Assembly: GCF_040676615.1 (NCBI RefSeq)
Contig: NZ_JBFAPI010000015.1
Span: 124,001-188,000, forward strand
Source: Asanoa sp040676615
Lineage (GTDB): Bacteria; Actinomycetota; Actinomycetes; Mycobacteriales; Micromonosporaceae
DNA: 64,000 nucleotides
Direction: 5' to 3'
Shown: positions 34,350 through 42,805 of the stretch, piece after piece
Numbering within the stretch: position 1 is the first letter of the stretch
Layout: every line of letters starts with the position of its first letter
Made by a program: the position numbers and the translations under genes
The notes under the pieces: model-generated
What the model was told of the DNA's origin: nothing
Seen by the model: the letters and a program-made list of their open reading frames with translations, nothing else
The model's database searches: none

Positions 34350-35636
34350 GTGACCGCGTCCCTTGACCTCTGGCGCCGCCCGGGCCCCACCCCGGAGCAG
34401 CGCCGCATCGACGTGTTCGTCGGGCTGGCGGTCACGGCGATCACGCTGCTCAACCTGACGCTGACCACGTCGGCCGGCGCGATCGTGATGGGCGACCCGC
34501 CGTCGGTTCCGGAGCAGGTCGCCTGGACGGTGGCGATCGCCCTGCCGCTGTGCTGGCGGCGGCGCTGGCCCGCCCCGGTGGCGATCGTCATCTCCGTCGC
34601 GTTCATCGCCGCCCAGGCCCGCTCGTCGCCCGAGCAACAGCTCACGTCGGGCATCCTGTTCGCGGCGATCTACACGCTGGGCGCCTGGGGGCGCGACCGG
34701 CGCCAGGCCAACTGGATCCGCTACGGCATCATCGCGGCGATGTTCTTGTGGCTCTTCGCCAACATGATCATTTACTTCCCCAGCGCCGACCCCACCGCCC
34801 CGCATTTCGCGCAGGCTTCTGGCGTGCTCCCGCCCCTGCTCGCTTTGGCCATCAACGGCCTGCTGGTCAACATGCTGATCTTCGGTTTCGCTTACTTCTT
34901 CGGCCAGAGCGCGTGGACCTCGGCCCGCCGCGAGCACCAGCTGGCGCTGCAGGCCGAGCAGCTCCGCGCGACCCAGGCCGAGGCCCGCGAGCTGGCGGTC
35001 GCCGACGAGCGGCTGCGGATCGCGCGCGAGCTGCACGACGTGGTCGCTCATCACGTGTCGGTGATGGGCGTCCAGGCGTCGGCCGGCCGGCGCGTGCTCG
35101 ACAAGGATCCCGCGAAGGCCCGCGCGGCGCTGGCCTCGGTCGAGCAGAGCGCCCGCACGGCCGTCGACGAGCTGCGCCGCATGCTGAGCCTGCTGCGCCA
35201 GTCCGGCGACACCCCGGCCGCGACGGGCGGCGGCGTCGACCGGCTGGACGAGTTGCTGGCCAACGCCCGCGAGGCGGGCCTGACGGCGAAGATCGGCGTC
35301 TACGGCGACCCCGCGCCGCTGCCGGAGTCCCTGTCCCAGGCGATCTACCGGATAGTCCAGGAAGCCCTGACCAACACCCTGAAACACGCCGGCGCGGCCA
35401 CCGTCGACGTCCGGATCCGCTACCTGAACAACGAGGTGGAAGTCGACGTGACCGACGACGGCCGTTCGGTCGTGGCGAGCCAACGGGTCGGCGGGATGGG
35501 GCTGATCGGCATGCGCGAGCGCGTCGCCGCCCACGACGGCGTGCTGGAGACGGGCCCGGTCGTCGACGGCCCGGGCCGCCGCGGCTTCCGGGTCCGCGCC
35601 CGCTTCCCGCTGACCCGAGTGGTGGTGGAGGCATGA
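34350..35636 (+). CDS. NarL-family sensor histidine kinase
   Basis: 428 residues from GTG 34350. Residues 1-200 contain about five or six membrane helices (DVFVGLAVTAITLLNLTLTT; VAIVISVAFIAAQA; IIAAMFLWLFANMIIY; LLALAINGLLVNMLIFGFAY), the usual sensor of DesK/LiaS-type kinases. The HisKA_3 box is RIARELHDVVAHHVSVMGVQ with the phospho-acceptor His; the HATPase N-box is IVQEALTNTLKHAGAATVD and the G-box GGMGLIGMRERV. The response regulator starts 46 bases downstream, with the NatAB-like exporter next, suggesting stress-induced control of that exporter. Confidence 0.92.
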   Translation: MTASLDLWRRPGPTPEQRRIDVFVGLAVTAITLLNLTLTTSAGAIVMGDPPSVPEQVAWTVAIALPLCWRRRWPAPVAIVISVAFIAAQARSSPEQQLTSGILFAAIYTLGAWGRDRRQANWIRYGIIAAMFLWLFANMIIYFPSADPTAPHFAQASGVLPPLLALAINGLLVNMLIFGFAYFFGQSAWTSARREHQLALQAEQLRATQAEARELAVADERLRIARELHDVVAHHVSVMGVQASAGRRVLDKDPAKARAALASVEQSARTAVDELRRMLSLLRQSGDTPAATGGGVDRLDELLANAREAGLTAKIGVYGDPAPLPESLSQAIYRIVQEALTNTLKHAGAATVDVRIRYLNNEVEVDVTDDGRSVVASQRVGGMGLIGMRERVAAHDGVLETGPVVDGPGRRGFRVRARFPLTRVVVEA

Positions 35637-35682
35637 CGGCGCTCCAGATCCGCGGCGTCACCGGCCGGTCAGGAGGCCTGGC

Positions 35683-36345
35683 GTGACCGCGATCCGGGTT
35701 CTGCTCGCCGATGACCATCACCTGGTTCGCGCGGGTTTTCGGGTGATTTTGGAAACCGAAGACGACTTCGACGTGGTCGGCGAGGCCTCCGACGGTGACC
35801 AGGCGGTGCGACTGGCGGGTTCGCTGCGGCCCGACGTCGTGCTGATGGACGTCGAGATGCCTGGGCTCGACGGCCTCGCCGCCACCCGGCAGATCACCGC
35901 CACCCCCGACGGTCCGGCGATCCTGATCCTGACCACCTTCGACCGCGACGACTACCTGTTCGCGGCGCTCGAGGCCGGCGCCAGCGGCTTCCTGCTGAAG
36001 AACGGCACCCCGGAGGCGCTGATAGACGCGGTACGGGTGCTGGCCCGCGGCGACGCCCTGCTCGCTCCCGAGATCACCCGCCGGGTGATCGCCACGTTCG
36101 CCCGACCGGGTGGCTCGCCGCGCACGAGCGGTGCGCAACTCACGGAGCTCACGGCGCGCGAGCACGAGGTGCTGGTCGCCCTGGCCAGCGGCGCGACCAA
36201 CGCCGAGATCGCCGTCTCGATGCACCTCGGCGAGGCCACGGTCAAGACCCACGTCAGCCGGGTCCTGACCAAGCTCGGCCTCCGCGACCGCACCCAGGCG
36301 GTCGTCTTCGCCTACGAGCACGGCGTGGTCACCCCGGGCGGCTAG
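35683..36345 (+). CDS. NarL-family response regulator
   Basis: 220 residues, GTG start. Receiver domain 1-120: acidic pocket LLADDHHLVRAG, phospho-acceptor Asp in VVLMDVEMPGLDG, conserved Thr in LILTTF and Lys in SGFLLKNGTPE. The C-terminal LuxR/GerE helix-turn-helix is LTAREHEVLVALASGATNAE, continuing EATVKTHVSRVLTKLGL. Partner of the upstream kinase. The exporter genes begin 146 bases downstream; the gap holds a short direct repeat (CGCGCGGGGGACC twice) but no clear operator. Confidence 0.95.
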   Translation: MTAIRVLLADDHHLVRAGFRVILETEDDFDVVGEASDGDQAVRLAGSLRPDVVLMDVEMPGLDGLAATRQITATPDGPAILILTTFDRDDYLFAALEAGASGFLLKNGTPEALIDAVRVLARGDALLAPEITRRVIATFARPGGSPRTSGAQLTELTAREHEVLVALASGATNAEIAVSMHLGEATVKTHVSRVLTKLGLRDRTQAVVFAYEHGVVTPGG

Positions 36346-36491
36346 CGCGGCTCGCGCGACGTTCGGCCTGCGGCGGCCCGCGGGCCGCATGGCGAGGTGA
36401 ATCGCCGCGCGGGGGACCGGGTCCGTCGCGCGGGGGACCCGGTCAGTCGATCTCGGGCCGGACGACGGCGAAACCGCCCGTTCGTAGCCTC

Positions 36492-37391
36492 ATGGGCATG
36501 ACGAAGGTGCTTCATCTCGAAGCGATCAATCGGAGCTTCGGTGACCGCCGGGTGCTGCGCGACGTGACGTTCGACGTCACGGCCGGGCGGATGACCGGGT
36601 TCGTGGGCGCCAACGGTGCCGGCAAGACGACCAGCATGCGGATCATTCTCGGCGTGCTCGCCCCCGACTCGGGGGAGGTGACCTGGCAGGGGTCGCGGCT
36701 CACGCGCGAGGATCGGCGGCGGTTCGGCTACATGCCCGAGGAGCGTGGGCTCTACCCGAAGATGACCGTACGCGACCAGCTTGTCTACCTTGGACGGTTG
36801 CACGGCCTGAGCCTCGACGCCGTGCGGCGTAACGTCGCCGAACTGCTCGAGTGGCTCGGCCTCGGTGAGCGGGCCGACGACCCCGTGGAGAACCTCTCGC
36901 TCGGCAACCAGCAGCGCGCCCAGATCGCGGCCGCCCTCGTGCATGACCCCGACGTGCTGGTGCTCGACGAGCCGTTCTCCGGGCTCGACCCGATGGCCGT
37001 CGACACCGTCGTGACGGTGCTGCGGGAACGTACCCACCGCGGCGTTCCGGTGCTCTTCTCCAGCCACCAACTCGACGTCGTCGAGCGGCTCTGCGACGAC
37101 CTCGTCATCATCGCCGACGGCGCGATCCGGGCGGCGGGCAGCCGCGACGGGCTGCGCGACGCGTACACCCAGCACCGCTTTTCGATGGTCGTGGCCGGCG
37201 ACGCCGGGTGGTTGCGCGACCAGGCCGGCGTGTCGCTGATCGACCTCGACGGGGCGCGCGCCGTCTTCGACCTCGCCGACGACGCCGACGACCAGGCCGT
37301 GCTGCGTGCGGCGTTGGAACGCGGGCCGGTGCGGTCGTTCGGTCCTGTCACACCGTCGCTCGCCGAGATCTTCCGTGAGGTTGCCCGATGA
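36492..37391 (+). CDS. ABC transporter ATP-binding protein (NatA-like)
   Basis: 299 residues. Walker A FVGANGAGKTTSMR, Q-loop region RFGYMPEERGLYPKM, signature NLSLGNQQRAQIAAALVHDP (LSxGx in the form LSLGN), Walker B VLVLDEPFSGLDP and H-loop LFSSHQLDVVE. The C-terminal accessory domain (about 215-299) is as in NatA/CcmA-type exporters. The permease start overlaps its stop (ATGA). A second ATG is 6 bases in. Probably under control of the upstream two-component system. Confidence 0.94.
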   Translation: MGMTKVLHLEAINRSFGDRRVLRDVTFDVTAGRMTGFVGANGAGKTTSMRIILGVLAPDSGEVTWQGSRLTREDRRRFGYMPEERGLYPKMTVRDQLVYLGRLHGLSLDAVRRNVAELLEWLGLGERADDPVENLSLGNQQRAQIAAALVHDPDVLVLDEPFSGLDPMAVDTVVTVLRERTHRGVPVLFSSHQLDVVERLCDDLVIIADGAIRAAGSRDGLRDAYTQHRFSMVVAGDAGWLRDQAGVSLIDLDGARAVFDLADDADDQAVLRAALERGPVRSFGPVTPSLAEIFREVAR

Positions 37392-38470
37392 AAACGTCGT
37401 CCGCGATCCGGCTGATCGCCGCCCGCGAGCTGAAGGTCAAGATCAAGGACAAGACCTTCCTCATCAGTACGATCTTCTTCCTGCTCTTCGCCGTCGGCGG
37501 CACCGTGTTGCCGGCGTTGCTGGGCGGCGGCGCGTCCAGCGTCGCCGTGGTCGACTCGGCGACCGCGACCACCCTGCGCGACAAGGGCCTCGAAGTGCGG
37601 CAGGTCGGCGACGACGCGGCCGCCGAGCAGGCCGTGCGCGACGGTGACGTGGACGCCGCCGTCGTCACCGGGGGCGACGTGCTGGCCATGGACGAGGCGC
37701 CGACCGACGTCGTCGACGCGCTCAGCGCCGCTCCGGAGGTGCGACTTCTCAACCCGGACGCGATCGACCCGCTGCTGGCCTACCTCGTGCCCTTCGGCTT
37801 CGCGGTCGTCTTCTTCTTCACCTCGCTGACGTTCGGATTGCAGATCGCGCAGAGCGTGGTGGAGGAGAAACAGACCCGGATCGTGGAGATCCTGGTGGCC
37901 AGCGTCCCGACCCGGGCGCTGCTGACCGGCAAGGTGGTCGCCGGCGGCATCCTCGCGCTGGCCCAGATCGCACTGATCGCGGTCGTCACCATCGCCGGCA
38001 TGCAACTGAGCGACAACGGCGCGTTGCTCTCGCTGATCGGCCCGTCGATCGGCTGGTTCATCCCGTTCTTCGTGGTCGGCTTCGTGATGCTCGCGGCGCT
38101 GTGGGCGGCGATGGGCGCGCTGGTCAACCGCGTCGAAGACCTCAACGGCGTCTCGATGCCGATGCAACTGGTCGTGATGCTGCCGTTCTTCCTGGTCATC
38201 TTCCTCAGCGACAACAAGCCGGTGATGACGCTGCTGTCCTACATCCCGTTCTCCGCGCCGACGGCGATGCCGGTGCGGCTGTTCACCGGCGACGCGGCCG
38301 GCTGGGAACCGTTCCTGTCGCTCGGTGTGATGGTGGTCGCGGCGGCGGCGCTGATCGCGGTCGGTGCCCGGGTCTACGAGGGTTCGCTGCTGCGCACCAA
38401 CGGCAAGACCTCGTTCGGCGCGGCGTTCCGCGACAAGGAGAGCCGCCGGTTGGCGGAGCTCAACAGCTGA
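37388..38470 (+). CDS. ABC exporter permease (NatB-like)
   Basis: 360 residues, ABC-2 type permease. One N-terminal helix (TFLISTIFFLLFAVGGTVLP), an extracytoplasmic domain (about 55-135: VAVVDSATATTLRDKGLEVR to VVDALSAAPEVRLL), then five further helices starting PFGFAVVFFFTSLTFGLQIA and the coupling segment VVEEKQTRIVEILVASVPTR, typical of NatB. With NatA it probably exports ions, lipids or antimicrobial compounds. A 16-bp perfect hairpin follows the stop by 6 bases. Confidence 0.92.
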   Translation: MKTSSAIRLIAARELKVKIKDKTFLISTIFFLLFAVGGTVLPALLGGGASSVAVVDSATATTLRDKGLEVRQVGDDAAAEQAVRDGDVDAAVVTGGDVLAMDEAPTDVVDALSAAPEVRLLNPDAIDPLLAYLVPFGFAVVFFFTSLTFGLQIAQSVVEEKQTRIVEILVASVPTRALLTGKVVAGGILALAQIALIAVVTIAGMQLSDNGALLSLIGPSIGWFIPFFVVGFVMLAALWAAMGALVNRVEDLNGVSMPMQLVVMLPFFLVIFLSDNKPVMTLLSYIPFSAPTAMPVRLFTGDAAGWEPFLSLGVMVVAAAALIAVGARVYEGSLLRTNGKTSFGAAFRDKESRRLAELNS

Positions 38471-38475
38471 CCTCG

Positions 38476-38514
38476 ACGGTACGGCGCGGGAGAGCGAATC
38501 CCGCGCCGTACCGT
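38476..38514 (+). terminator. Strong rho-independent-like hairpin after the exporter
   Basis: The arms 38476-38491 and 38499-38514 are perfect 16-bp reverse complements around GAGCGAA, followed by GCTTTC. It is placed immediately after the permease stop and also before the 3' end of the convergent RGYDR-repeat gene. Confidence 0.88.
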
Positions 38515-38693
38515 GCTTTCACGCGTAGAGCCGGAATAGGGACCGCAGCGCCTCGGTCCAGGCGACTATCTCAAGGCGATCCGGGCCGCCGAGATCTCGC
38601 TGGCGTGTTGAACCGCCCATTCGCCGATCAAACTATGCGCGCGCTGCGCCCGCCGCCAGGTTGCCCGCCGACGCGCGGCGCCGCTACGAGTGG

Positions 38694-39137
38694 CTAGCCG
38701 ACCTGACCGCTGCCCAGGTCACGCGCGGCCCGTTCGAGGTAGGAGTCGACCATGCCGCGGTCGTACCCCCGGAAAGACACCGGCAGCCGGGCCTCGTGGA
38801 TCGCCCGCAGCGCCGCCGCCCGCCGGAACGGGTCGTCACCCTCGAGCGCGGCGTTGACCGTCGCCAGCAGCGCGTCGGTCTCCGTGATCCGGTAACCGCG
38901 CAGCACGATCAGTAGTCGAGGGGCGTCGGCGACCACGCCCTGCCGGCGCGCCAGCCAGGCGTCGACCTGCATCCGGTCGTAGCCGCGCAGCACGACGACC
39001 GGCGGGCCGATCCGCTTGACCGCCGCCTCGATCCGGGCCCGGTCGCTGCCGGCTGCTTCGACCGCGCGCACCAGGGCGTCGACGGTCGCTCGGTCGTAGC
39101 CTCGCAAACTCACGTCGAAGTCAGCCACGGCCGTCAT
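38694..39137 (-). CDS. Protein with four RGYDR/VDALL-type DivIVA-like motifs
   Basis: 147 residues. Four spaced repeats: FDVSLRGYDRATVDALV, VVVLRGYDRMQVDAWL, LIVLRGYRITETDALL and LPVSFRGYDRGMVDSYLERA. The motif (F/L)RGYD..(Q/A)VD..L is the N-terminal signature of DivIVA/Wag31-type proteins, where it normally occurs once before a coiled coil. Here it recurs four times with about 30-40 residues between copies and there is no coiled coil. Its tail (ERAARDLGSGQVG) is short. Could bind membranes or partner proteins multivalently; function unknown. Confidence 0.75.
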   Translation of the reverse strand: MTAVADFDVSLRGYDRATVDALVRAVEAAGSDRARIEAAVKRIGPPVVVLRGYDRMQVDAWLARRQGVVADAPRLLIVLRGYRITETDALLATVNAALEGDDPFRRAAALRAIHEARLPVSFRGYDRGMVDSYLERAARDLGSGQVG

Positions 39138-39236
39138 TGTCGCAGCCGGTCAGGCGGTGTCCAAGGCCGTCTTGAGCCGGCCGCGGGGTGCTACACGAGG
39201 GCGGGCCGCGCCATCACGAGTGGCAAGATCCGAGAC

Positions 39237-40169
39237 ATGGTGCTCGACGGTTTGGCTTATTCCGCGACGCCGGGCGACCGGGCCGCAGTCCGGCGGATGG
39301 ATCCCGCCTGGGTCGACGCACGGTTGCGCCGCGACGACAGCACGGTCGTGCCGATGTGGCGTGACCGTCCACTGTTGACGGCCGCTGGCGACCCGGTCAC
39401 GCTCACCGGTCCGGCCGCGCGTGTCGTGCTGGGCGCGGCGGTCCAGACGGTGCTGCTGAGCGTCGACGGCGACTCGGCGTCGTTCGCGGCCGACCTCGGC
39501 GGTGTCGGGGAGGCGGAGGCGTTGCTGCTCGCCGGCGCGTCGTCCAGCGTCGACGTGCGCGCCCTCGCCACAGTGGTGCCGGGGCCGGTTCTGGCGACCT
39601 TGGCGTACGCCCGCGGGTTGCTCTACTGGAACCGCAACGCCCGCTTCTGCGGGACGTGCGGCGCGCCGACCGAGACCGCTCACGCCGGTCACCTGCGGCT
39701 CTGCCCGGCCTGCGGGCGGCAACTGTTCCCGCGGATCGAGCCGGCGGTGATCGTGCTGGTCGAGGGCCCGGCCTCGGACCCGGAGCCGCGCTGCCTGCTG
39801 GCCCGCCATCAGGGCGCCGGTCCGGACGGTTTCGCGTTGCTGGCCGGGTTCGTCGAGGTCGGCGAGAGCCTGGAAGGCGCGGTCCGCCGCGAGGTCGCGG
39901 AGGAGGCCGGCGTCACGCTCGGAGCGGTGACCTATCAGGGCTCGCAGGGTTGGCCGTTCCCGGCCGGCCTGATGATCGGCTTCATCGCCTGGGCCGTCGG
40001 CGACACCGTCGCCGTCGACGGTGCGGAACTCGTGGAGGCCCGCTGGTTCACCCGGTCCGAGGTCGTCGAGCGGATCGTCAACGGGCGGGGCTCAGGCCCG
40101 CCGGACTCGATCGGCGGGCACCTGTTGCGGTCGTGGACGGGCCTCGACCGGGCCGCGTCGGGCCGATGA
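39237..40169 (+). CDS. nudC: NADH pyrophosphatase / NAD-cap decapping Nudix hydrolase
   Basis: 310 residues. It hydrolyses NAD(H) and removes NAD caps from RNA. N-terminal substrate-shielding domain, then a zinc ribbon (FCGTCGAPTETAHAGH; LCPACGRQLFPRI), then the Nudix box LLAGFVEVGESLEGAVRREV continuing AEEAGV. The NudC-specific SQPWPFP motif is present as SQGWPFP, with Gly for Pro. The frame's TGA is 38 bases before a 28-bp tandem repeat. No obvious operon partners. Confidence 0.93.
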   Translation: MVLDGLAYSATPGDRAAVRRMDPAWVDARLRRDDSTVVPMWRDRPLLTAAGDPVTLTGPAARVVLGAAVQTVLLSVDGDSASFAADLGGVGEAEALLLAGASSSVDVRALATVVPGPVLATLAYARGLLYWNRNARFCGTCGAPTETAHAGHLRLCPACGRQLFPRIEPAVIVLVEGPASDPEPRCLLARHQGAGPDGFALLAGFVEVGESLEGAVRREVAEEAGVTLGAVTYQGSQGWPFPAGLMIGFIAWAVGDTVAVDGAELVEARWFTRSEVVERIVNGRGSGPPDSIGGHLLRSWTGLDRAASGR

Positions 40170-40208
40170 TCGCGGCACGGGACGGGGCCGCGCCCCGGGC
40201 TTGGGCCC

Positions 40209-40310
40209 ACGACGATCGCCAGGCTCCGGGTCCGCTCACGACGATCGCCAGGGCCGGGTCCGCTCACGACGATCGCCAGGGCCGGGTCCGCTCACGACGA
40301 TCGCCAGGCC
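40209..40310. repeat. 28-bp tandem repeat, four copies, at the 3' end of the luciferase-like pseudogene
   Basis: ACGACGATCGCCAGG recurs at 40209, 40238, 40266 and 40294, the last three within exact GGGTCCGCTC-ACGACGATCGCCAGG units of 28 bp. On the minus strand each unit contains TGGCGATCGTCGTGA, the last codons and stop (W R S S stop) of the downstream-reading pseudogene. Confidence 0.85.
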
Positions 40311-41070
40311 CCGGGGGGTGGCCCTTGCGCGATGCGGTCCGCCGCGGCGGCGAGGTCGCCGCGCCACCAGCCCAACGCCTCCACCCACCAAGTGATGCCG
40401 GCCGCCGCGTAGGGCGCGATGTGCTCGGCTGCCGACGCGGCGTCGGTGGCTCCCTCGACAGCGATGTCCGGCCGGCTGGCGGAGAGTCCGCGGATGAAGG
40501 CCGCCGCCGCGGCGACGTCGGGGACCGGTGCGTTACGCGTGTGATAGCCGGCGAATGTCGCCAGCGCGCCGTCGAAGCGCGCGGCCCGACGTAGGCCGAC
40601 CCGGCGCTCTGGCCGCCGCACCAGATCGGGATCTGGCCGACGTTCCAGTCCGCCCAGAGCCGGGTCAACGTGTCGAGCCGATCGTCGAGGGCACGACCGC
40701 GGGCACGCAGGTCGGGATCGAGCCCGAAGGCCGCGTACTCCTGGTCGAGCGATCCGATGATGGCGAGCACGGTGAGCCGCCCGCCGGAGAGCGCATGGAT
40801 GGCAGCGAGGTCCTGGGCGACGTCCTGCACCTGCCGCCGCGGCAGCACCACGGTGAGGATGATGCGGATGCGCGACGTCGACGCCGCGATGGCGGCGGCC
40901 GCGACGGTCGAACTGGTGACGGGCCAGCCGGGCTCCTCGACGAGCAGATGGTCCCAGAGTTGCACGCCGTCCCAGCCGTGCCGGTCGGCACGGACCGCGA
41001 GATCGGTGAGGGCGCGCACGTCACCGAACGCGCCGACGGTCGGCAGCCCGACGGCGAACCTCAGACCCAT
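40292..41070 (-). pseudogene. Luciferase-like (LLM) F420/flavin oxidoreductase, frameshifted
   Basis: The first part, from ATG 41070, is a normal LLM-fold N-terminus: GLRFAVGLPTVGAFGDVRAL, GWDGVQLWDHLLVEEPGWPV, TSRIRIILTVVLPRRQVQDV, ALSGGRLTVLAIIGS and LDTLTRLWADWNVGQIPIWC. Near 40600 the sense moves to another frame: the continuation VGLRRAARFDGALATFAGYH, then AAAFIRGLSASRPDIAVEGA and AGITWWVEALGWWRGDLAAA, is clearly the C-terminal half. A single-base deletion (or two-base insertion) in the GCGCCGGGTC stretch around 40600-40612 explains it. Whether this is a real mutation or an assembly error cannot be told. Unframed, the protein would be about 255 residues, slightly short for the family. 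It ends inside the 28-bp repeat. Confidence 0.85.
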
Positions 41071-41079
41071 GCGCGAACC

Positions 41080-42348
41080 CTAGGGCAGGGCGGCGGCCTT
41101 GCGGAGCAGCACCGCTCGTTCGCGGGTGTTGCCGCACAGCCGGGCGGCCAACTCGAGTTCGGCGCGGGCCTCCCTGGTGCGGCCCAGGCGGGTCAGCAAC
41201 TCGCCGCGGACGCTCGGCAGCAGGTGTGAACCCGACAGGCGATCGGTCGCGACCAGCTCGTCCACAATCGACAGAGCCGGGCCCGGGCCGGAGGCCATCG
41301 CGACCGCGACCGCGCGGTTGAGCTCGATGATCGGTGACGGTGCCAGGCGGCCGAGGGCCTCGTAGAGGACCACGATCCGGTCCCAGTCCGTCTCCGCGAC
41401 CGAGGGCGCCGCCGCGTGGCAGGCGGCGATCGCGGCCTGCAGGCCGTAGGAACCCAGGCCTCGGCCCAGCGCCGTCGCCCGGGTCAGTGCGGCGTTGCCC
41501 CGGCGGATGGCCGAGCGGTCCCACAACCGGCGGTCCTGGTCTTCCAGCAGGATCGCCTCGCCGTCGGGACCGGTGCGGGCGGGGAAGCGCGCGGCGGTCA
41601 ACTCGCAGAGTGCGAGCAGGCCGAACACCTGGGGCTCGTCGGGCAGCAACGCGGCCAGCATGCGGATCAGCCGGATCGCCTCGTACGCGAGGTCGCTGCG
41701 CAACAGCCGGTCGCCGGCCGTCGCCGTCGAGCCCTCCGTGAAGATCACGTAGAGCACGTTCAGCACGCCGCCCAGGCGGCCGCGGCGTTCGGCCGCCGGC
41801 GGCAGTTCGAAGGGGACTCCCGCGGCCGCGATCGTCTTCTTGGCCCGGGTGATCCGGGCCTGGATGGTCGGCACCGGGACCAGGAACGCGCGGGCGATCT
41901 CTTCGCTCGACAGGCCGCCGACCGTACGCAGGGTGAGCGCGACCCTCGCCTCCGGGGATAGCACCGGATGGCAGGCCACGAACATCAGGGCCAGGATGTC
42001 GTCGTCGACCCGGTCCGGGTCCCAGGGCAGCTCGTCGTCGGCCGGCGGCGCCGCCAGAGCCAGCGCCGCGTAGCGCTCGTCGAGCGCCGACCGACGCCGG
42101 AACGCGTCGATCGCGCGCCGCCGGGCGGTGGCCAGCAGCCAGCCGAGCGGCGAGTCCGGGTTGCCCTCGCGGGACCAGCTGACCAGGGCCTCCGCGACGG
42201 CCTCCTGGGCGACGTCTTCGGCGAGCTCGAAGTCACCCGTGTAGCGGGCCAGCGCGGCCACGATCCGGGCCGACTCGATCCGCCACACGGCCTCGACGGC
42301 CCGCCGCGCCGACTCGGCGGTCGGCGGGCCGCCTGCGGCCTCTTCCAT
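41080..42348 (-). CDS. ECF sigma factor with long C-terminal domain (ECF42-type)
   Basis: 422 residues. Sigma region 2 (VWRIESARIVAALARYTGDF; AEDVAQEAVAEALVSW; WLLATARRRAIDAFRR) and sigma region 4 (ARVALTLRTVGGLSSEEIAR; VPTIQARITRAKKTIA) are followed by a helical extension of about 220 residues (LGGVLNVLYVIFTEGSTATA; LLALCELTAARFPARTG; IIELNRAVAVAMASGPGPAL). This is the ECF42 layout, where the extension takes the place of an anti-sigma factor. Its ATG overlaps the stop of the YCII gene (TGATG), the diagnostic neighbour. A paralogue pair is at 51308-52835. An LLM pseudogene lies 9 bases downstream. Confidence 0.92.
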   Translation of the reverse strand: MEEAAGGPPTAESARRAVEAVWRIESARIVAALARYTGDFELAEDVAQEAVAEALVSWSREGNPDSPLGWLLATARRRAIDAFRRRSALDERYAALALAAPPADDELPWDPDRVDDDILALMFVACHPVLSPEARVALTLRTVGGLSSEEIARAFLVPVPTIQARITRAKKTIAAAGVPFELPPAAERRGRLGGVLNVLYVIFTEGSTATAGDRLLRSDLAYEAIRLIRMLAALLPDEPQVFGLLALCELTAARFPARTGPDGEAILLEDQDRRLWDRSAIRRGNAALTRATALGRGLGSYGLQAAIAACHAAAPSVAETDWDRIVVLYEALGRLAPSPIIELNRAVAVAMASGPGPALSIVDELVATDRLSGSHLLPSVRGELLTRLGRTREARAELELAARLCGNTRERAVLLRKAAALP

Positions 42349-42767
42349 CAGAGCTGGCCGAGCTGCTCGCGCCAGGCCCGCTCCTTGACGATCCACTCGT
42401 TGTCCTGCGGGAACTCGTCGATGCTGGGGACGCGGCGGATCTCGCACTTCTGGCCCGGGAACGCGGGCAGCCGCTTGGCCCACTCGATCGCCTCCTCCTT
42501 CGAGGACACGTCGAGCATCCAGTAGCCCCCGAACAGCTCCTTGGTCTCGCCGTAGGGACCGTCGGTGACCACCGGCACCTCCCCGTCGTAGTCGACGACG
42601 ACGCCCTGGGACGGGTCTTCCAGGCCCTCGCCGGCGACGAGCACGCCGGCCTTCATCATCTCTTCGTTGATCCGGCCCATCGTCTCGAGCATCTCCTCGA
42701 ACGGGGTCGCCATCATCGCGGCGCCGGTCTCGTCGGTGCCACGCATGATCAACATGTATTTCGCCAT
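42348..42767 (-). CDS. YCII/DGPF-domain protein, partner of ECF sigma factor
   Basis: 139 residues, GAGGAG upstream of ATG 42767. KYMLIMRGTDETGAAM opens the ferredoxin-like fold, and VVTDGPYGETKELFGGYWML carries the DGP motif that names the family. The C-terminus (IRRVPSIDEFPQDNEWIVKE) is an extension common in actinobacterial members. DGPF proteins are encoded beside ECF42 sigma factors, whose regulon usually includes them. Enzymatic role unknown. Confidence 0.92.
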   Translation of the reverse strand: MAKYMLIMRGTDETGAAMMATPFEEMLETMGRINEEMMKAGVLVAGEGLEDPSQGVVVDYDGEVPVVTDGPYGETKELFGGYWMLDVSSKEEAIEWAKRLPAFPGQKCEIRRVPSIDEFPQDNEWIVKERAWREQLGQL

Positions 42768-42805
42768 CGTCGTTCTCCTCGTGCGGCGGGTCGTTCTCGA
42801 CCCTT

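Noticed and set aside
38515..38693. Possible gene remnant after the exporter terminator
   Set aside because: A short stretch reads GDYLKAIRAAEISLA in one frame but is too short and without context to call a pseudogene.
40209..40310. CRISPR-like 28-bp repeats
   Set aside because: The units are directly adjacent with no spacers; it is an ordinary tandem repeat.
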